NCBI GenBank assembly: GCA_033032175.1
Contig: CM065311.1
Location: 1,295,190 to 1,359,189 of the forward strand
DNA from: Saturnia japonica
Lineage: Eukaryota; Arthropoda; Insecta; Lepidoptera; Saturniidae
Length of the DNA: 64,000 nucleotides
Direction: 5' to 3'
Shown here: one piece after another, positions 12,288-24,629 of the stretch
How the letters are laid out: each line of letters starts with the position of its first letter
Numbering within the stretch: the stretch's first letter is position 1
Position numbers and translations under genes: made by a program
The notes under the pieces: model-generated
The model's database searches: none
What the model was told of the DNA's origin: nothing
What the model saw: only the letters and a program-made list of their open reading frames with translations

Positions 12288-12360
12288 ATGTAACTTGCGG
12301 ACATCGAATGGATATTGCGCTGATCTAAACCACTCGAACACCACGGCTTACGACTTAAAA
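12288..12360 (-). mobile_element. SINE head fragment (family K)
   Basis: Reverse-complemented, this gives CGTGGTGTTCGAGTGGTTTA followed by AATATCCATTCGATGTCCG. That matches the heads at 2794-2850 and 28501-28556. The body is missing. Confidence 0.5.
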
Positions 12361-13162
12361 GGGCTTACATTAAAAATAAATAAACGAATTGTAGTTTTTT
12401 TTCGATTGCTACATATGTTTCAAGTGTCCTTTCTAGCGATTGATATTTTTAATTATTTTTAATTAAGTTTGTGTTAAATCTTCTGTCTTACAACTAACCA
12501 TCAAACTCGCAGTATATTAATAGGGCCTTTAGTTTTATTACAGGTGTAGCTGTTCCGAAAAAATACAATAATTCTACGGTTTTTATAACTTCATACACGA
12601 TTCCGTGGAAGTGCTATTAAAGTGGCCTTGTGCGACCTCTCTCATATTACATTTGTTTACATGTCGTGCTTGTTTATTCAAACACACACGCACACATATA
12701 TAATTATTTGTATATCTTAACAACTAATACGTATTCCGTAAATATGAATGTTCCATCATATGGATAAGGTGTATTAAAAAAAATATAATTGCGTTGTTCT
12801 TTGACCCATACGTTTGTCTATACTAGACCCCTTGATTCATTGAATAAAATACAATCATAGATGATTACATATGACGTTTTAAATGCCTAAACTATTATAT
12901 GCTTCGCGGCTTATTAGGACGTAAATTGTGTGAAGGTTATGTTATGTGGATTTCGCATCGATGCAGCAAAAGGGACATCTAATCTAATTCTGTCAAAAAT
13001 GGCACAATGTCAACTGTTTGTAAGATGTGTGTAAATATCAATAACATTTTTTTTTGTAATAATACAAACAGTTATCTCTTAAACTATGGTAAGTACTATG
13101 AAATGCCGTAAAGCCGCACAGAAGTGTTGCATTTAAATACCGTGGTCAATACTTGTTGATTT
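12361..13162. other. AT-rich sequence, nothing recognised
   Basis: No supported features beyond short A/T tracts and a few CA-type repeats near 12685. Confidence 0.45.
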
Positions 13163-13643
13163 TCTATACTACAATTAATAAAATTGAAGTGTATGTTTGT
13201 AATGTCAAAATAACAGTTTTTACTAAATGCATATGAAAGTATATATACTGTACCTAATTAAAACAAAAAGCAATTTTTAATAAAAAAATCTATCTATTTG
13301 TTCCGGGTAATCTCTGAAACGATTGGACCGATTTTCATGTTATAAGAAGTAACTTTAACAAATAAAAAAACTGGTAATGGTGAATCGATTCGGGCACTTA
13401 AATAGCTTACGCTGAGTAAACCATGAGAGATATTTATATTAAATTAATGTAAGACATAATTGTAGGTCTTAAAAAGTCCTACAAAAAAGTCAGCGAGATC
13501 ATTCGCCTATCTTGTAAGGGTCACCCACACACAATAAGCAATTTTATCTTTAAAATAAGCGGGAGCGGGGCAGTTCAATTCACCCCTGTGCCTGATCGAC
13601 GGCATTCTGTAGTCCAAGCGAGCCTAGCCGCGGGCACAGTTAG
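13163..13643 (+). mobile_element. Helitron-like element, family A, full-length
   Basis: The element starts TCTATACTACAATTAATAAA and ends CCGCGGGCACAGTTAG immediately before T13644. It contains family A blocks: GTAATGTCAAAATAACAG, CTCTGAAACGATTGGACCGA, TCGATTCGGGCACTTAAATAG, CACACAATAAGCA and CGACGGCATTCTGTAGTC. The GC-rich palindromic CCGCGG a few bases before the end is where a Helitron 3' hairpin would lie. The terminal TTAG differs by one base from canonical CTAG. The base before the start is T rather than A. Confidence 0.65.
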
Positions 13644-14709
13644 TTGTTAAATAAATGGCAATTTTTGTTCATTGAACATTTACTATAATTTATTTAATCT
13701 TTATACAATATTGTTTAAATATCAAACTATTTCATAGTAAAAATTACTTGAGGTATTTAAGTCGATCGACGCGATGTCCGAACACGCTACCATTGAGCAC
13801 AATTTTATAATACCATGTTATATATAATCTGTACGATACGCAAGAATTTGTCTTATTTTATTTTCCCTGTAAGAACATGTCCCTGTGCTATTTATGTTAC
13901 ATACGTTTTTATAACTTTTTCATGTAAATTATAGTCTCTGGAAATAATTCGTTCGGGAACGTCGCGTGTCAACTGTCAGTGCTTATATTAAAAATCAGAG
14001 ACGTGTGTAACTTGGAATGAAAGGGGGTGAATAATTCAGACACTTTTTTCCCGTACTTTTGGGGTTGGATATCATATGTTTTTCCATATTTATACTATAA
14101 TCATTTACAAGCTTATTGTTATTTAGAACCATAACATAAATATTGAGTAGGTACGTACTCATAAAAAACTTTTAACTATAAAGAGGTAAAGTTTGTAAAT
14201 ACGTTTGAAGAAAGTAATTTCGGTACTACTGATCCGATTCCGAAAATTATTTCACTATACTAAGCTACATTATCCCTGAGTGCTATAAAGTATATTTTAT
14301 TTGTATAAGGGTTTATGTTGTCTTGTATTTATAAAATCGAAACATATTGATAAAAATAAAATTTAAATAGATCCGGCTAAAATTCCTTATTTTCCCTTAT
14401 TATGGTAGTATTATAACTTTTGTATAGAATTTAGGTCCATGCGACGCACTGGTTCCGTATAAAATATATTGCTTACCGGATTTGTAATAAAACCTTGTGA
14501 CTTGCTCATTGATAACAGAACTCATTAACACGGTAACGTATATTGACATCATTGTTTACCCAATGGGTTATTAATAAACAGGATTATTGATCATCTGACA
14601 ACGTGTCCGATGCAAAGCTAATAGAAGAACTATTCGGCGCTCACTTCCTTTCACCATAACATTATAGTTATGTAAAACGATAGTATTAATAAATAAAAAC
14701 AAGTTAAAT
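13644..14709. other. AT-rich sequence, nothing recognised
   Basis: No supported features. Confidence 0.45.
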
Positions 14710-14910
14710 TATTAAAACGGGAAAACAAAAAATACGACTGCAACAAAAATACTGGAGTATATTTTTTTTTTGGTTTTTATTTGCTTCCCAGACGTACTCA
14801 AATATTATATAGCCTGTCACTCCCACAATTTATGACATAACTAACGACACCTCGTATGCTAAAATCCATTAAGCCGTTTAGGCTACAGAGCGTGCCAAAG
14901 AAATAGACAT
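14710..14910 (-). repeat. Interspersed repeat, family M
   Basis: This is the reverse complement of 62058-62265. Shared blocks, read on the minus strand, are GGCACGCTCTGTAGCC, ATACGAGGTGTCGTTAG, a GGAGTGACA stretch, ACGTCTGGGAA and a T-rich tail with TTGCAGTCG. Neither copy is coding; the element class is unknown. Confidence 0.65.
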
Positions 14911-17434
14911 ACATACATACATAAACCCGAAAAACATAACCCTTCTTTTTCGCAATCGAGTAACAATGACCTCGTTCGGAAGTACTAAAGATAATTATGA
15001 AAAAATGCATGTGTCAAAGCAAAGAAAGAATTTCGCAATATACGTGAGGCAATATCGATCGTTTAGGCAGTTGTGATTGAAACTCTCAATATCATGAGGG
15101 TGTTCTCGTTCAGCGTGTTACTTGATCCCGAATGTGACATCCCAGGGTGACCTCGTGCGGATTATATAGAAAGTAAATTATTTTTTTCTCTCTATTGAGC
15201 GGATTTCTTATGCGCTTCCATATTTTACGATCACTTTTTTCTACAGGATTCTTTTGTATTGATCATGATCCATGATAATGAAGTAAGGATTGGATTCTGG
15301 CAAAAAATCTACTTTATAAATTTCATCATAATGTAAAAAGTTCTTCATAAATTGGTATATTTCTTTGAGTTTTTATTTAATTAAATTTAGCTGACCCGTA
15401 GCGAATATGTCGCCCATTACAGAATATAATAAACAAACGTAAAAGAGTTGCCACATTACGTAGTTAAAATCATTGTTAATAGATGACTACTCCTACATGT
15501 TAATTGAATATATTTTTGTTGATGGTATTCCTAATGAAAAAGGTTTTTAGTCATGTATTTTTAAACGAAAACAATAATGTAAAACTATTTGTCAATTTAA
15601 CGTTAATATCTATAAATGTGATGAACAATCAATAATTTTGATGAAGAATTAAGGGATATATTGATTTGCTACAAAATAAAAACACTTGAAAAATAATATA
15701 TAGAGATTAATTAATAAATGCTTGTTATCATAATAAATACATACGCTTCTATTTACATTTCGTAAAATCTAGGATTTCTCAAGTATACCCTAAGTTTTAA
15801 CCCGCATAAATTTTGTCTTTATTTAATGGATTATGTTACTTTGTTATTAGCAAAAATTATATATTTCTGTAATCTCAATATTTGGTAGTAAACAGCTATT
15901 AAAAATCAACTAGTTCACAAAGCAATTTGGAAAATAACGTTTGATCAAATAAAACACTTTCGCTTCTTAGAGGTCGTGATCGAGTTCCAACGATTCGTTT
16001 AATACCTCGGCGCGCGGTTTCTTGCCGTGGAAACCTGTTCGTATTTACCAAGTAGCTGCATTTTTCTTTTGTAATTTACATTTGAGTCAATAAAGTATGC
16101 GAACCGTTTATTCATGTTTATTGTATTGAGGGTAACAGTTGACTATTTTCACGGTTAAAAGTGAAATTCATTGTATACAGGTGATTGCCAAGCGAGCATC
16201 TGGTGTCCTAGTAACTTGGTCACCTCGTTTTATTATTCACAGACATGATGTTTTTTCAGTGTTAATGTGTTTACTTTGCCTGAATCTGTTTATAGCGATG
16301 TTGTTTTGTATAGATACCATAATACTAGTCCCGCAGACGCTTTTTTATTTCTCGAACTGTCGCTGTTAGTCTGAAGTCTTTTACAGTTTCACCGAGCTCA
16401 TCGAAGTCAGTCATTCGAAATGGCAACAAGAGCAAGGTTGCCAAAGTGGTCCAACCTCGTCTTGGCCTGTTGCCGTGCGTGCCATTCCGGTTTTATTCTG
16501 CCCTTTTCATTAGTCAATAAATCTACCAAAGCATAACATAAAAACCCATGATAAACCCCAACTTCTAATAACTGATATACCACCAACTTTTATACATATT
16601 AAGCAAATATACATTTTTGTATATATAGATTACATATTACAAGTGAAAACTTTACTGTTGCTTAAAGATTACGAGAAACAGTTCTCGATGTAATTAATTA
16701 AGATATTAATTTAATTATTTCACGGTTATTCAATTTTATTTAATTGTTGAAAATAAATAAACACATTTCAGTATTGCTAAATAATATTGTAGAAAAGTTA
16801 CACAATTATAATTAAAAAATAATTTGAAAATTTTAAAAATCTGTGCTAGAAGTTTTATATTAGAATATAATATATGATATAACAAACATAATTTAAGTAG
16901 TCTAAAATGTATTGTATATATTATTAATTGTAAAATTCTTTAGCAGCGTTGAGTGATTTTTGGTAGGAGAAAAACTTATGGGTTCGCGTGACCTTGGCGT
17001 TACCGATGACCACGACATGCTTGTGACATATTGCGCTTGCGTCAAACTAGCGATGCGTAATATGGCGACCTGTATACATGTATACGCATATAATATGTAT
17101 ATACCAATACATGGTATATACTCGACTGTATCATATGCGTGTTTGACTTTTTGGATGGGTAAAATCTTGTGATTTCGCGTCACCGACATGCTCTGTCGTT
17201 TTAGTTTTCACTTCTGTCGACAGTCCTTATGACTGTTGAGTTTTTTTATATTGAGTTAAATTTTGATATATAAATACGATGTTGTCTTTTTTAACATTGA
17301 CACACCAGTTACCTAGTGTGTAGTTGATTATTCGTCGCGCCGTCAAATAAGTTTATGAATCGCGATGCGTATGATTTTCATTTTTTTTTACCTATTTATT
17401 ATTTTACTCATAATATTGGCAATATATTAAATTA
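14911..17434. other. Mostly AT-rich sequence; small GC-richer patches
   Basis: No exon can be supported. A patch at 16380-16510 begins after a TTTTACAG that resembles a splice acceptor and holds a 38-codon ATG frame (from 16420), but no protein family is recognised. A second patch at 16960-17230 has overlapping frames on both strands with no motif. Confidence 0.4.
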
Positions 17435-17920
17435 CTAGCTGTGCCCGCGGCTGCGCATGCGTGGGCTACAAAATGCCGTCAATGGGGCACAGGCGCGAAT
17501 CGTACTACCGGTTATTTTTAAGATAAAAATGCTTATTGTGGGTGATCCTTAAAATATAGAATTGTTGAATTTTTTTAGGTATATAAAATATTAATTTGAT
17601 ATATGTATACCTCTTATGGTTTCTTCAGCGTAAGCCATCTAAAACACCCGAATTGATGTACCATTTTTTATTAGCGCGGAACACTAATTCTTTTTCTAAA
17701 ATAAAAGTAGCTTAAGTTACTCCTTATAACATCAGTTATCTGCCAGTGGATGTCCCGGCAAAATGGTTCAACACTTTCGGAGATTATCCGGAACAAAAAA
17801 ACACACAAACACACAGACACACAGACAAAAATTAAAAAAATGGATGTTTTGATAAAAGTTTTGTATATACTTTCATATGCACTTAGTAAAAAGAGGTCAT
17901 TTGTACATTAATTGTGTAGA
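17435..17920 (-). mobile_element. Helitron-like element, family A, full-length
   Basis: On the + strand it runs from CTAGCTGTGCCCGCGG (after A17434) to ...AATTGTGTAGA (before T17921). In Helitron orientation this is TCTACAC...CCGCGGGCACAGCTAG inserted between A and T. Internal blocks match 13163-13643 and 24848-25376, including ATAACATCAGTTATCTGCCAG. A CA/GACA-rich stretch lies at 17800-17828. It is non-coding. Confidence 0.75.
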
Positions 17921-18209
17921 TTGTATGAATATGAGTGAGTGATCTTTAGAAGTGATCTTACCAGATTAGGAAGTCAAATTCTTCTATGTTTAAGAAGAAT
18001 ATTTAATAGATTTCCTAGCTTTAGTTAAAAAGATTGCCAACGAATATAAAATTATTGTGAAGAATACCAATAAATATCATATTTCAAAATTCTATAGGAT
18101 ATTTTCAATATTGGATTTCGGAAGTCGTAGTGTCCTTATTGACAATGAATTAGTTTTCATGCTTCTGATTCCACAATCTTTAGTTATTTGGCATTGACTT
18201 ATTGTAATA

Positions 18210-18485
18210 CTCTGGTTGTGGTCCACGGGTTCACCCGAGTTAAACTATTCGAACAACTCGTTACCGCCGTGACGCGTTTCGTCGTCATCGCACAGGTATA
18301 GGCTATGAGAGGCTATTGTTGTTTCCTTACTTGCCAGATTGTCTGACGTTCATGGTTACTGCTGTGCTACTTAAGGTATTAGCGTGACAATATATAGTTC
18401 GAAGAATATGCTAAAAAATTGCAATTTTTCTTTAATCCAAGTACCACATAATATTAGCTAGTTACTTTTATAATATTAGTATAGA
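18210..18485 (-). mobile_element. Helitron-like element, family C, diverged
   Basis: The right edge TAATATTAGTATAGA precedes T18486, and the left edge has CCACGGGTTCACCCGAG. The terminal CTAG has decayed to CTCT. The interior keeps TTACTTGCCAGATTGTCTGACG and GCTACTTAAGGTATTAGCGTG. The middle is shortened compared with 7456-7770. Confidence 0.6.
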
Positions 18486-18589
18486 TGTAGGCGCCCGGTT
18501 TAAATATTGAGAATTTCTTCCTAAAGTCTTTGAAGTAGCAATCAACTATTATTAATGATTTAACATGCGGTTACACGTTGTTTAAACAT

Positions 18590-18770
18590 CGCGGCAACGC
18601 GACGCGACGGGTGGAATGTTCTGAAACCCTGCGGCGAGGAGTGACTAGTGAGGAGTCGCACGTGTCGTAGTAGGTCGGGTCACACAGCTGGCACCAGTAC
18701 ACAGTGATAGTCACGGGCCGCACGTTTTGCTCTACAAAGAGACAGAGGTACTCAAGGCACTGTTAAATTA
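18590..18770. other. GC/CpG-rich patch, function unknown
   Basis: Repeated ACGCGACGCGACG and GGCGAGGAGTGACTAGTGAGG-type sequence stands out from the AT-rich flanks. No reading frame or core promoter is convincing. It could be an enhancer, an untranslated exon or an old element. Confidence 0.3.
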
Positions 18771-21700
18771 TAAACAACCTATTTTATATTTAATCGTTGT
18801 TTCTAATCTGCAGAATAGGACTTTCAATGATTTAGCGATTTTGTAAAAATGTAACTGATTGCGGTATTGAGTTATAATCATAAATGTGGGTATAGTAAAA
18901 TATCACGATGAAACTATAGCCTTGTTTGTAGTATATTCTCTATAAATTTGTTACCGAGCATCTGTGAGTGAATTCCATATACGAATAAAACAATTCCAAC
19001 ATTCGTTTAACATGAGAATTGTTGATATAAATAATTTAATAACTGTAATAAAATAAATAAATAAAGTGCACTAAAAATATGAATAATCATTTTTAGTATG
19101 TGGTAGGTATTTATCGAAAATAAAAAAATACAGAAAGTAGGCAGTGGGGAAATGTGTTCTAAATGTCGCAACAACAACGTATATTTTACCGTTCAATAGC
19201 CTTTTTACTAAACGGCGCCGTTTAACTAGTGCCCTGAATGATATTCAGCCATTCAATCAAACATCTAGGCAAATGACTTGGATCGATAACGTTTAACTAC
19301 TTGCCTTACGCAAAAAAATAGTACCTACAATGGAAAAGTGTAGTGACAAAAATAATTTTGATATTTATGAAAATGGGAGTAATTTAAATAATTAAAATCC
19401 ATAATGAAAGAATAGGATGATGCTTCTTTGCGTACTATATCGACTCTTTTCGCTACAGAGGGCGTAAAGACCGCTTTGTAAAAATTGAGTTTTTGATGCA
19501 CTCTTTCTTACTAAGCTATTTACGCTACTTCGTTGTGTTTTTAAAATTACGCTACAATGAAAAATGATCATTACCTGTCAATTATTTACTTAAAGCTAAA
19601 ACACCACTTTTCTTCAAAACCAGTTAAACAACAATGTTTTTTCATTACGAAAGCAAACTTGTATAATAAATAAGTATATATATATATATTATATATATAC
19701 ATTATAGTATTAGTATATAGTATATTATATTATAAAGTATATTGTTTAAACTTGATCAAACAAAGTATAAAAACAAATGTGTTTTAGATTTTTGCCAAAA
19801 GTACGTAATTTGGAGTTTGTAGTGGAAAGGGTCAATGTAATTATCATACATACCGTTTATGAATGTTCAATAACATAATTATAGTATGTAAGTACATCTA
19901 AAATTCAAATGTGTTAATGATTTGATGAAGTCAATAGATTATTGTATGCTAAATGAGTCTTGAAGTTTTCTTTATTCCTGTATTTTTATATTTAGCTGCT
20001 AAGTTAGATGAAATGATTTACGTTTGAAGGCCACTGTGAAGCTAGTTGTACATATATCTACGCACCCATGTATTTAATTTTTATATACATATTAAGTTTG
20101 TGAATTAAGTTCATGTAGTTTTATTGTATACTATGAAGGATAAAGAACGTGTGCCCATTTATAATTAAGCTTTTTTTATTAACGAAAATTGATCCTAAAG
20201 ACAGCAGTTTTAAAGTGACCTTTCGAAATGGCAAGCAAATCCTCTTACGTCATTAAGTTGCGTTCTTTATGATAAAAATCGTTGCAGATATGGTTTACGA
20301 GTGCACAAATACTTGCGACTTCTAAGAAATTATGTTTGACTATTTAATAGCGTCTAGTCTAGCATTTAAAACACTATTACGATTTAAGGACGCATGTTAC
20401 TGAGGAGATTGCACATATTATTAGAAATACGGGTCTGCCTACGCGAACGTGGCTGAGTCAACGATCCCTTTCTTCGATTATGCCGTGGTTCATTGCAACA
20501 TCGTTACCTACTATTTTGTAGGTGGCGGTCCTATGTTTGGTTAATACCAATCGATCTTGTCGTTATTTTGGGTAAATTAGTACCAGTTATTTTGATACTA
20601 ATATTGGAATATAATATGGGTCAAAATTAAATTTAGATCTTAATATTTATTTATACGCACTATATTTTCTTTCGGAATAATTCGAAAACAAGACGATATA
20701 ATGTATATAATAAATACACAATACATATAAAGAAGCTAACAAGAAAGCTTTGCTTGGTTGGTTTAAACCGGGTACTCGTAAATATTATTAGAGGCGAAAT
20801 CATACTTTATTGAAAAGCAGTAGAAATAACTTTTCGCTTTTAATCAGTAAAAAATTACGTTTCTACAAATATGATTTGTTAATAATACTGATTTGTTTGA
20901 ATTGAAATCCTGCCCGCTGGTTTCTTGGGCGTCATCTGTTCTTCAAATAAGTGTTAGTAGACCGTTACTACATAATACTTCGTTTCTTTGTGAACTATAA
21001 TTTAGTTTATTACTGCATCACTGATTTGAATCGGATAGATCTAAATTATAATATGCATTGCATATGTTATCTAATTCTATATCAATTTTTATTCTCGAAA
21101 AGGTAATAACTGACTTGAAATATTTCCTTAATACATTCATACTACACATATTTAATGAATAATTTTGTTGAATTTGAATCGTCAATATTAATGCTATTTC
21201 GCTAAAGGGCCGATCGTTTATTTTCACTCGTTGGCAATCAAGTTCTGTGCATAAACCGCTTTGAAATTGTGTTAGGAAACAGTTAAGAGTATTAGTATAA
21301 TGCGATTTGTTTTTGTTGTCACCGACCTCGTGTGTAAACAGTGCTGCATGCACGGTCTCGGTGACGCACGTGCTTGCCAATTTGCACTGTAAGTACGTGA
21401 CACAACAATGGCTGCCGGCTTATTATTCTCTCTTGAACATGATGAGTTAGATTTCGACTGATTTTATTTTGAAGGTTACGGTATCGTGTCTTCCGATTCA
21501 GTAATTTTCCTCTAAGGAAATTTAATATACCATTGTTTGTTTATGGTTATATTTGTTGTCTTTTTTTTAACCAATAAAAAAATTTCAAAGTTTTGTTATT
21601 GCATTTCACCCATATATAATTAAAAAGCAATCACCGATTGATGATATAGAATACTTCAGTATAGACAAATTATATCGTGCAGCCAGGAATATGCGTCATC

Positions 21701-22134
21701 TCATCTCGTATACTATAGAGACAGACGCGAGCCGAGTGTTGAATTATTTTATTTTCCATTATCTCTCAAATTATGAGTCCAAATAACATGTTGTGAAGGG
21801 CAAAGTGTAACTTCATAAAATCGTCTTTTTGATGAAATATCTTTTGTTCGTAAGGATTACTATGCCATGCTTAACAATAATGCTCCTAAAACACTTTTTA
21901 ATATTTAACAACAACAAAAAAAGCATGTTATACCTTATTTGTACCGGCTTGTGAATAAGAATTAGGCATATGTTATCGCGGACTTTTGTTAATTTAAACT
22001 CAGGGCCAATACTTTTGTAAAGCATTGTATTTATATATCATTAACCATTACGTCGCCGCACTCGGATAAAGCAGTTCGGGAACACTTCCACCACCGACTT
22101 ACTTAACAAAAATAAATATTTAAAGTTGGTTGAT
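18771..22134. other. AT-rich sequence, no supported gene
   Basis: No exon or transposon is recognised. A 120-codon minus frame at 21018-21380 begins with TTG, lacks an ATG until its final third, and matches nothing known to me. GC-richer patches lie at about 20420-20530 and 21320-21410. Confidence 0.45.
19675..19745. repeat. (TA)n microsatellite
   Basis: This is a near-continuous run of TA/TATA units with interruptions, able to fold on itself. Confidence 0.8.
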
Positions 22135-22262
22135 AGTTGTAGCCTAATGTTAGATAGTCTATACTATTCCTCGTGAATTTGGATATCATATATAAAAATA
22201 ATTTTTGAAATCCAGCTGGTATTTCCAGAGATTAGCTTGTTTAAAAAAAAAAAAAGTCTTCC
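22135..22262 (-). mobile_element. Helitron-like family C fragment
   Basis: It keeps a TGTAGCCTAATG...ATCCAGCTGGTATTTCCAGAGATTAGC region that parallels the right half of family C, followed by an A tract. Both ends are absent or unrecognisable. Confidence 0.4.
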
Positions 22263-22799
22263 CTCCACTTTATTTATTTTAGAAAGCATTGCGACTACCT
22301 GAATATAAGAGAGGTACGGCTACGTGGTGGACTAGCATGACGAAACTCTTACTGGAGGAAGAACTTCCCAGCTCCACAACCCGGGATATATTGATCTGGC
22401 GCCAATAAATTAGGTGAACCGACCAAATCTAAAGTGGGATAGAGCTAGGAAGAATGACAAGACTATTATAGATATAAATTTGTAATTAGTTGACGAGGTC
22501 TTTTCCAAACAAATGAGAAATTACTTAATTTTTTAAAATATCATTCGTTATGTTATCTATTTTTGTATTTACAATGTCACAACACAACAATAATAATAAT
22601 AATTACCATAAAACAAGTAAGTTTATCTGATAAATCGTAGCAATTATCCTGTTCAAGAGTTTCGTGAATTGTTGAGCTAATGAAACTCTCAAAGACGAGG
22701 TCACGCATCCGAACGATTTTATATAGATATATATATATAGGAAATGTTTTGCGAAATTGGGATTCCATTGAAACTTTTCTATTTACTCGGTCGATATGG

Positions 22800-23140
22800 T
22801 AACGATACTAATTTCGATCCGGTAGCAACGAGCTCCGGGTACAGTGTGTAAATAAATGTGCGCGTATTTCTGAGTAACCTTCAAGGGGACGCTCGTGTAA
22901 ATCGCGAACCCCTCGAATGGGGCGCATTTCGACGTTGCGTCACGTACCATCTTCAAATGAAATTTCCAAGTGTGAAGAGAGTATAAGGTTCAGTGGTGCG
23001 TAGTCTCTCGGGGGCGTTCACTCGGATCGTGAATCGATAGTGTTATTTGTTTGCACATTTTCAACGTTCTATTCCCACAGGTTTAAACCGGACGGAACGG
23101 TATGAGTTGGGCGTCAGAAGCGGTTTTTCTATTATATTTC
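22800..23140. promoter_or_regulatory. GC-rich patch, possible promoter or exon
   Basis: The patch is GC/CpG-rich. An arthropod initiator-like TTCAGTG lies at 22989-22995, and a CCCACAG|GTTTAA junction near 23081 could serve as a weak donor. No downstream promoter element is clear, and no reading frame is recognised. The interpretation is inference from composition only. Confidence 0.2.
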
Positions 23141-23384
23141 TGTTTATTGTACGTTACAACTCACATTCGACTTTTTGTTTTTCCTTTTTTTATACCTATG
23201 TATTTTTTAGTAGATAATATTATTGACAATATTCCATTATTTTTTTACAATAATAAAATTTGTTAGCTTCTTTCTCACATTGTATCTTAAATTTTCTTTC
23301 TCATTAGAATCAATCTTTGAGAATTATTAATATAAATAAATTAAAAAAAATTATTCAATTTTCATGAAGACACTATGTCGAGTT

Positions 23385-23720
23385 CGCGTCACTTCCCCTC
23401 TGCGTGAGGGGGGGTGTGACACTTCTCGGTTTGGCCGGGTTGTTTCGTTTGGCCGGATGCCCGTCTCGTAAACACCGTACGGATGCCAGTAAGGCGAGAT
23501 GGTGGTGAGGGGGGGGGGGCAGTAATGCATGGCAGCTTGAAGTGCAGGGTCTTCGAATAAAACTCGAACTTCTTTACTTCACTGAGGTGTTCGCAGGACG
23601 ACCAATCTTTTTCTTCCTTATGTCGCTGTGTACCCGATGGCTCGAACCGTACCCGATACTATTTCTCCGAGCTTAATTCGGAGAGTTACCGTATAGAGAG
23701 CCCCTGTTTTTATTCCATTT
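23385..23720. other. G-rich patch with direct repeat and hairpin
   Basis: It contains two G runs (7 G at about 23408-23414 and 11 G at about 23509-23519). TTTGGCCGG occurs twice, 20 bp apart (about 23430-23458). A CTCCGA...TCGGAG inverted repeat lies at about 23667-23685. Its function is unknown. Confidence 0.4.
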
Positions 23721-24474
23721 TTATATCTATTTTTACTTTGGTCGCCCTGTTTACCGCTATATATTCATTTTTCCATACAAGTTATACATCAAATTGTTCC
23801 TTATAGTAATTCCTATCTATTAAATATCAATACATTATATACTTTCATCACATATTCCATACACAAGCAAAAACAATAGAATTTACGGACGGTCTCATCA
23901 TGTATTGTTCGTACATTCAATGTGATATCGTACCTTTTTCCATATAAATTTATACTCACGTTATCTCACTTATTTCGATACACATAATACTTAAGCACCT
24001 ATATAATACATAATATATGACACGTCATTTGTAACGTAGCGTAATTGCTAACATTTTCTCTATAAATCAATTTCGTTTCTCTATATTAATGTTACCTAAC
24101 TATTTTTATATATAAAACAAATATATAACACCACATAATAATACATTATTCAGTCCCCAACACACTATAATATCAATAGATAGGATATATGTTATCTTAC
24201 TAACTGCTTATGTAGAAAAATACAGTTTCAATTTTTATTTTATTATGAAAAAAATATAATTCTAAACAATTTGTGCTATCGTAGTAGGTTATAAAAGTAA
24301 TATTATCAACAAATTACGTACACACTATTTCACAGGCTAATTCAGCGATAAACTGAAATCTGAGATTTATGTAAACTTTAATTGAATTTTTGGTCCGTAA
24401 TTATTTTAATTTGCTACACATAAACTTATACCGGAATATTGTATATAACACTAGTAGTTATTGTTGGCGATTTA
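23721..24474. other. AT-rich sequence, nothing recognised
   Basis: No supported features. Confidence 0.5.
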
Positions 24475-24629
24475 ATTCCCGCTTTCTTCGAAAAGAAACG
24501 ACTCTAGCGCCACTTGTTGTAAAGTGGTTGCGCTAATTCAGAAACCGCCAGGGTTTCATGGCAATCGGATGAATAGTTTAGGAAGTTTTGGAACACGGAA
24601 AAACAAAGACACATTATTTTTATATAATA
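24475..24629 (-). mobile_element. Helitron-like family N fragment
   Basis: Blocks TCTTCGAAAAGAAACG, GCGCCACTTGTTGTAA, GTTTCATGGCAATCGGATGA and GTTTAGGAAGTTT align with 57055-57230. It abuts the family C element at 24630. Strand and class are assigned only by analogy with neighbouring families. Confidence 0.5.

Noticed and set aside
16380..16510. Possible exon after TTTTACAG
   Set aside because: No recognisable protein, the frame is only 38 codons, and there is no good donor.
21018..21380. 120-codon minus-strand frame
   Set aside because: The start is TTG and the first ATG lies late in the frame. No domain is recognised, so it is likely chance in a TAA/TAG-poor stretch.
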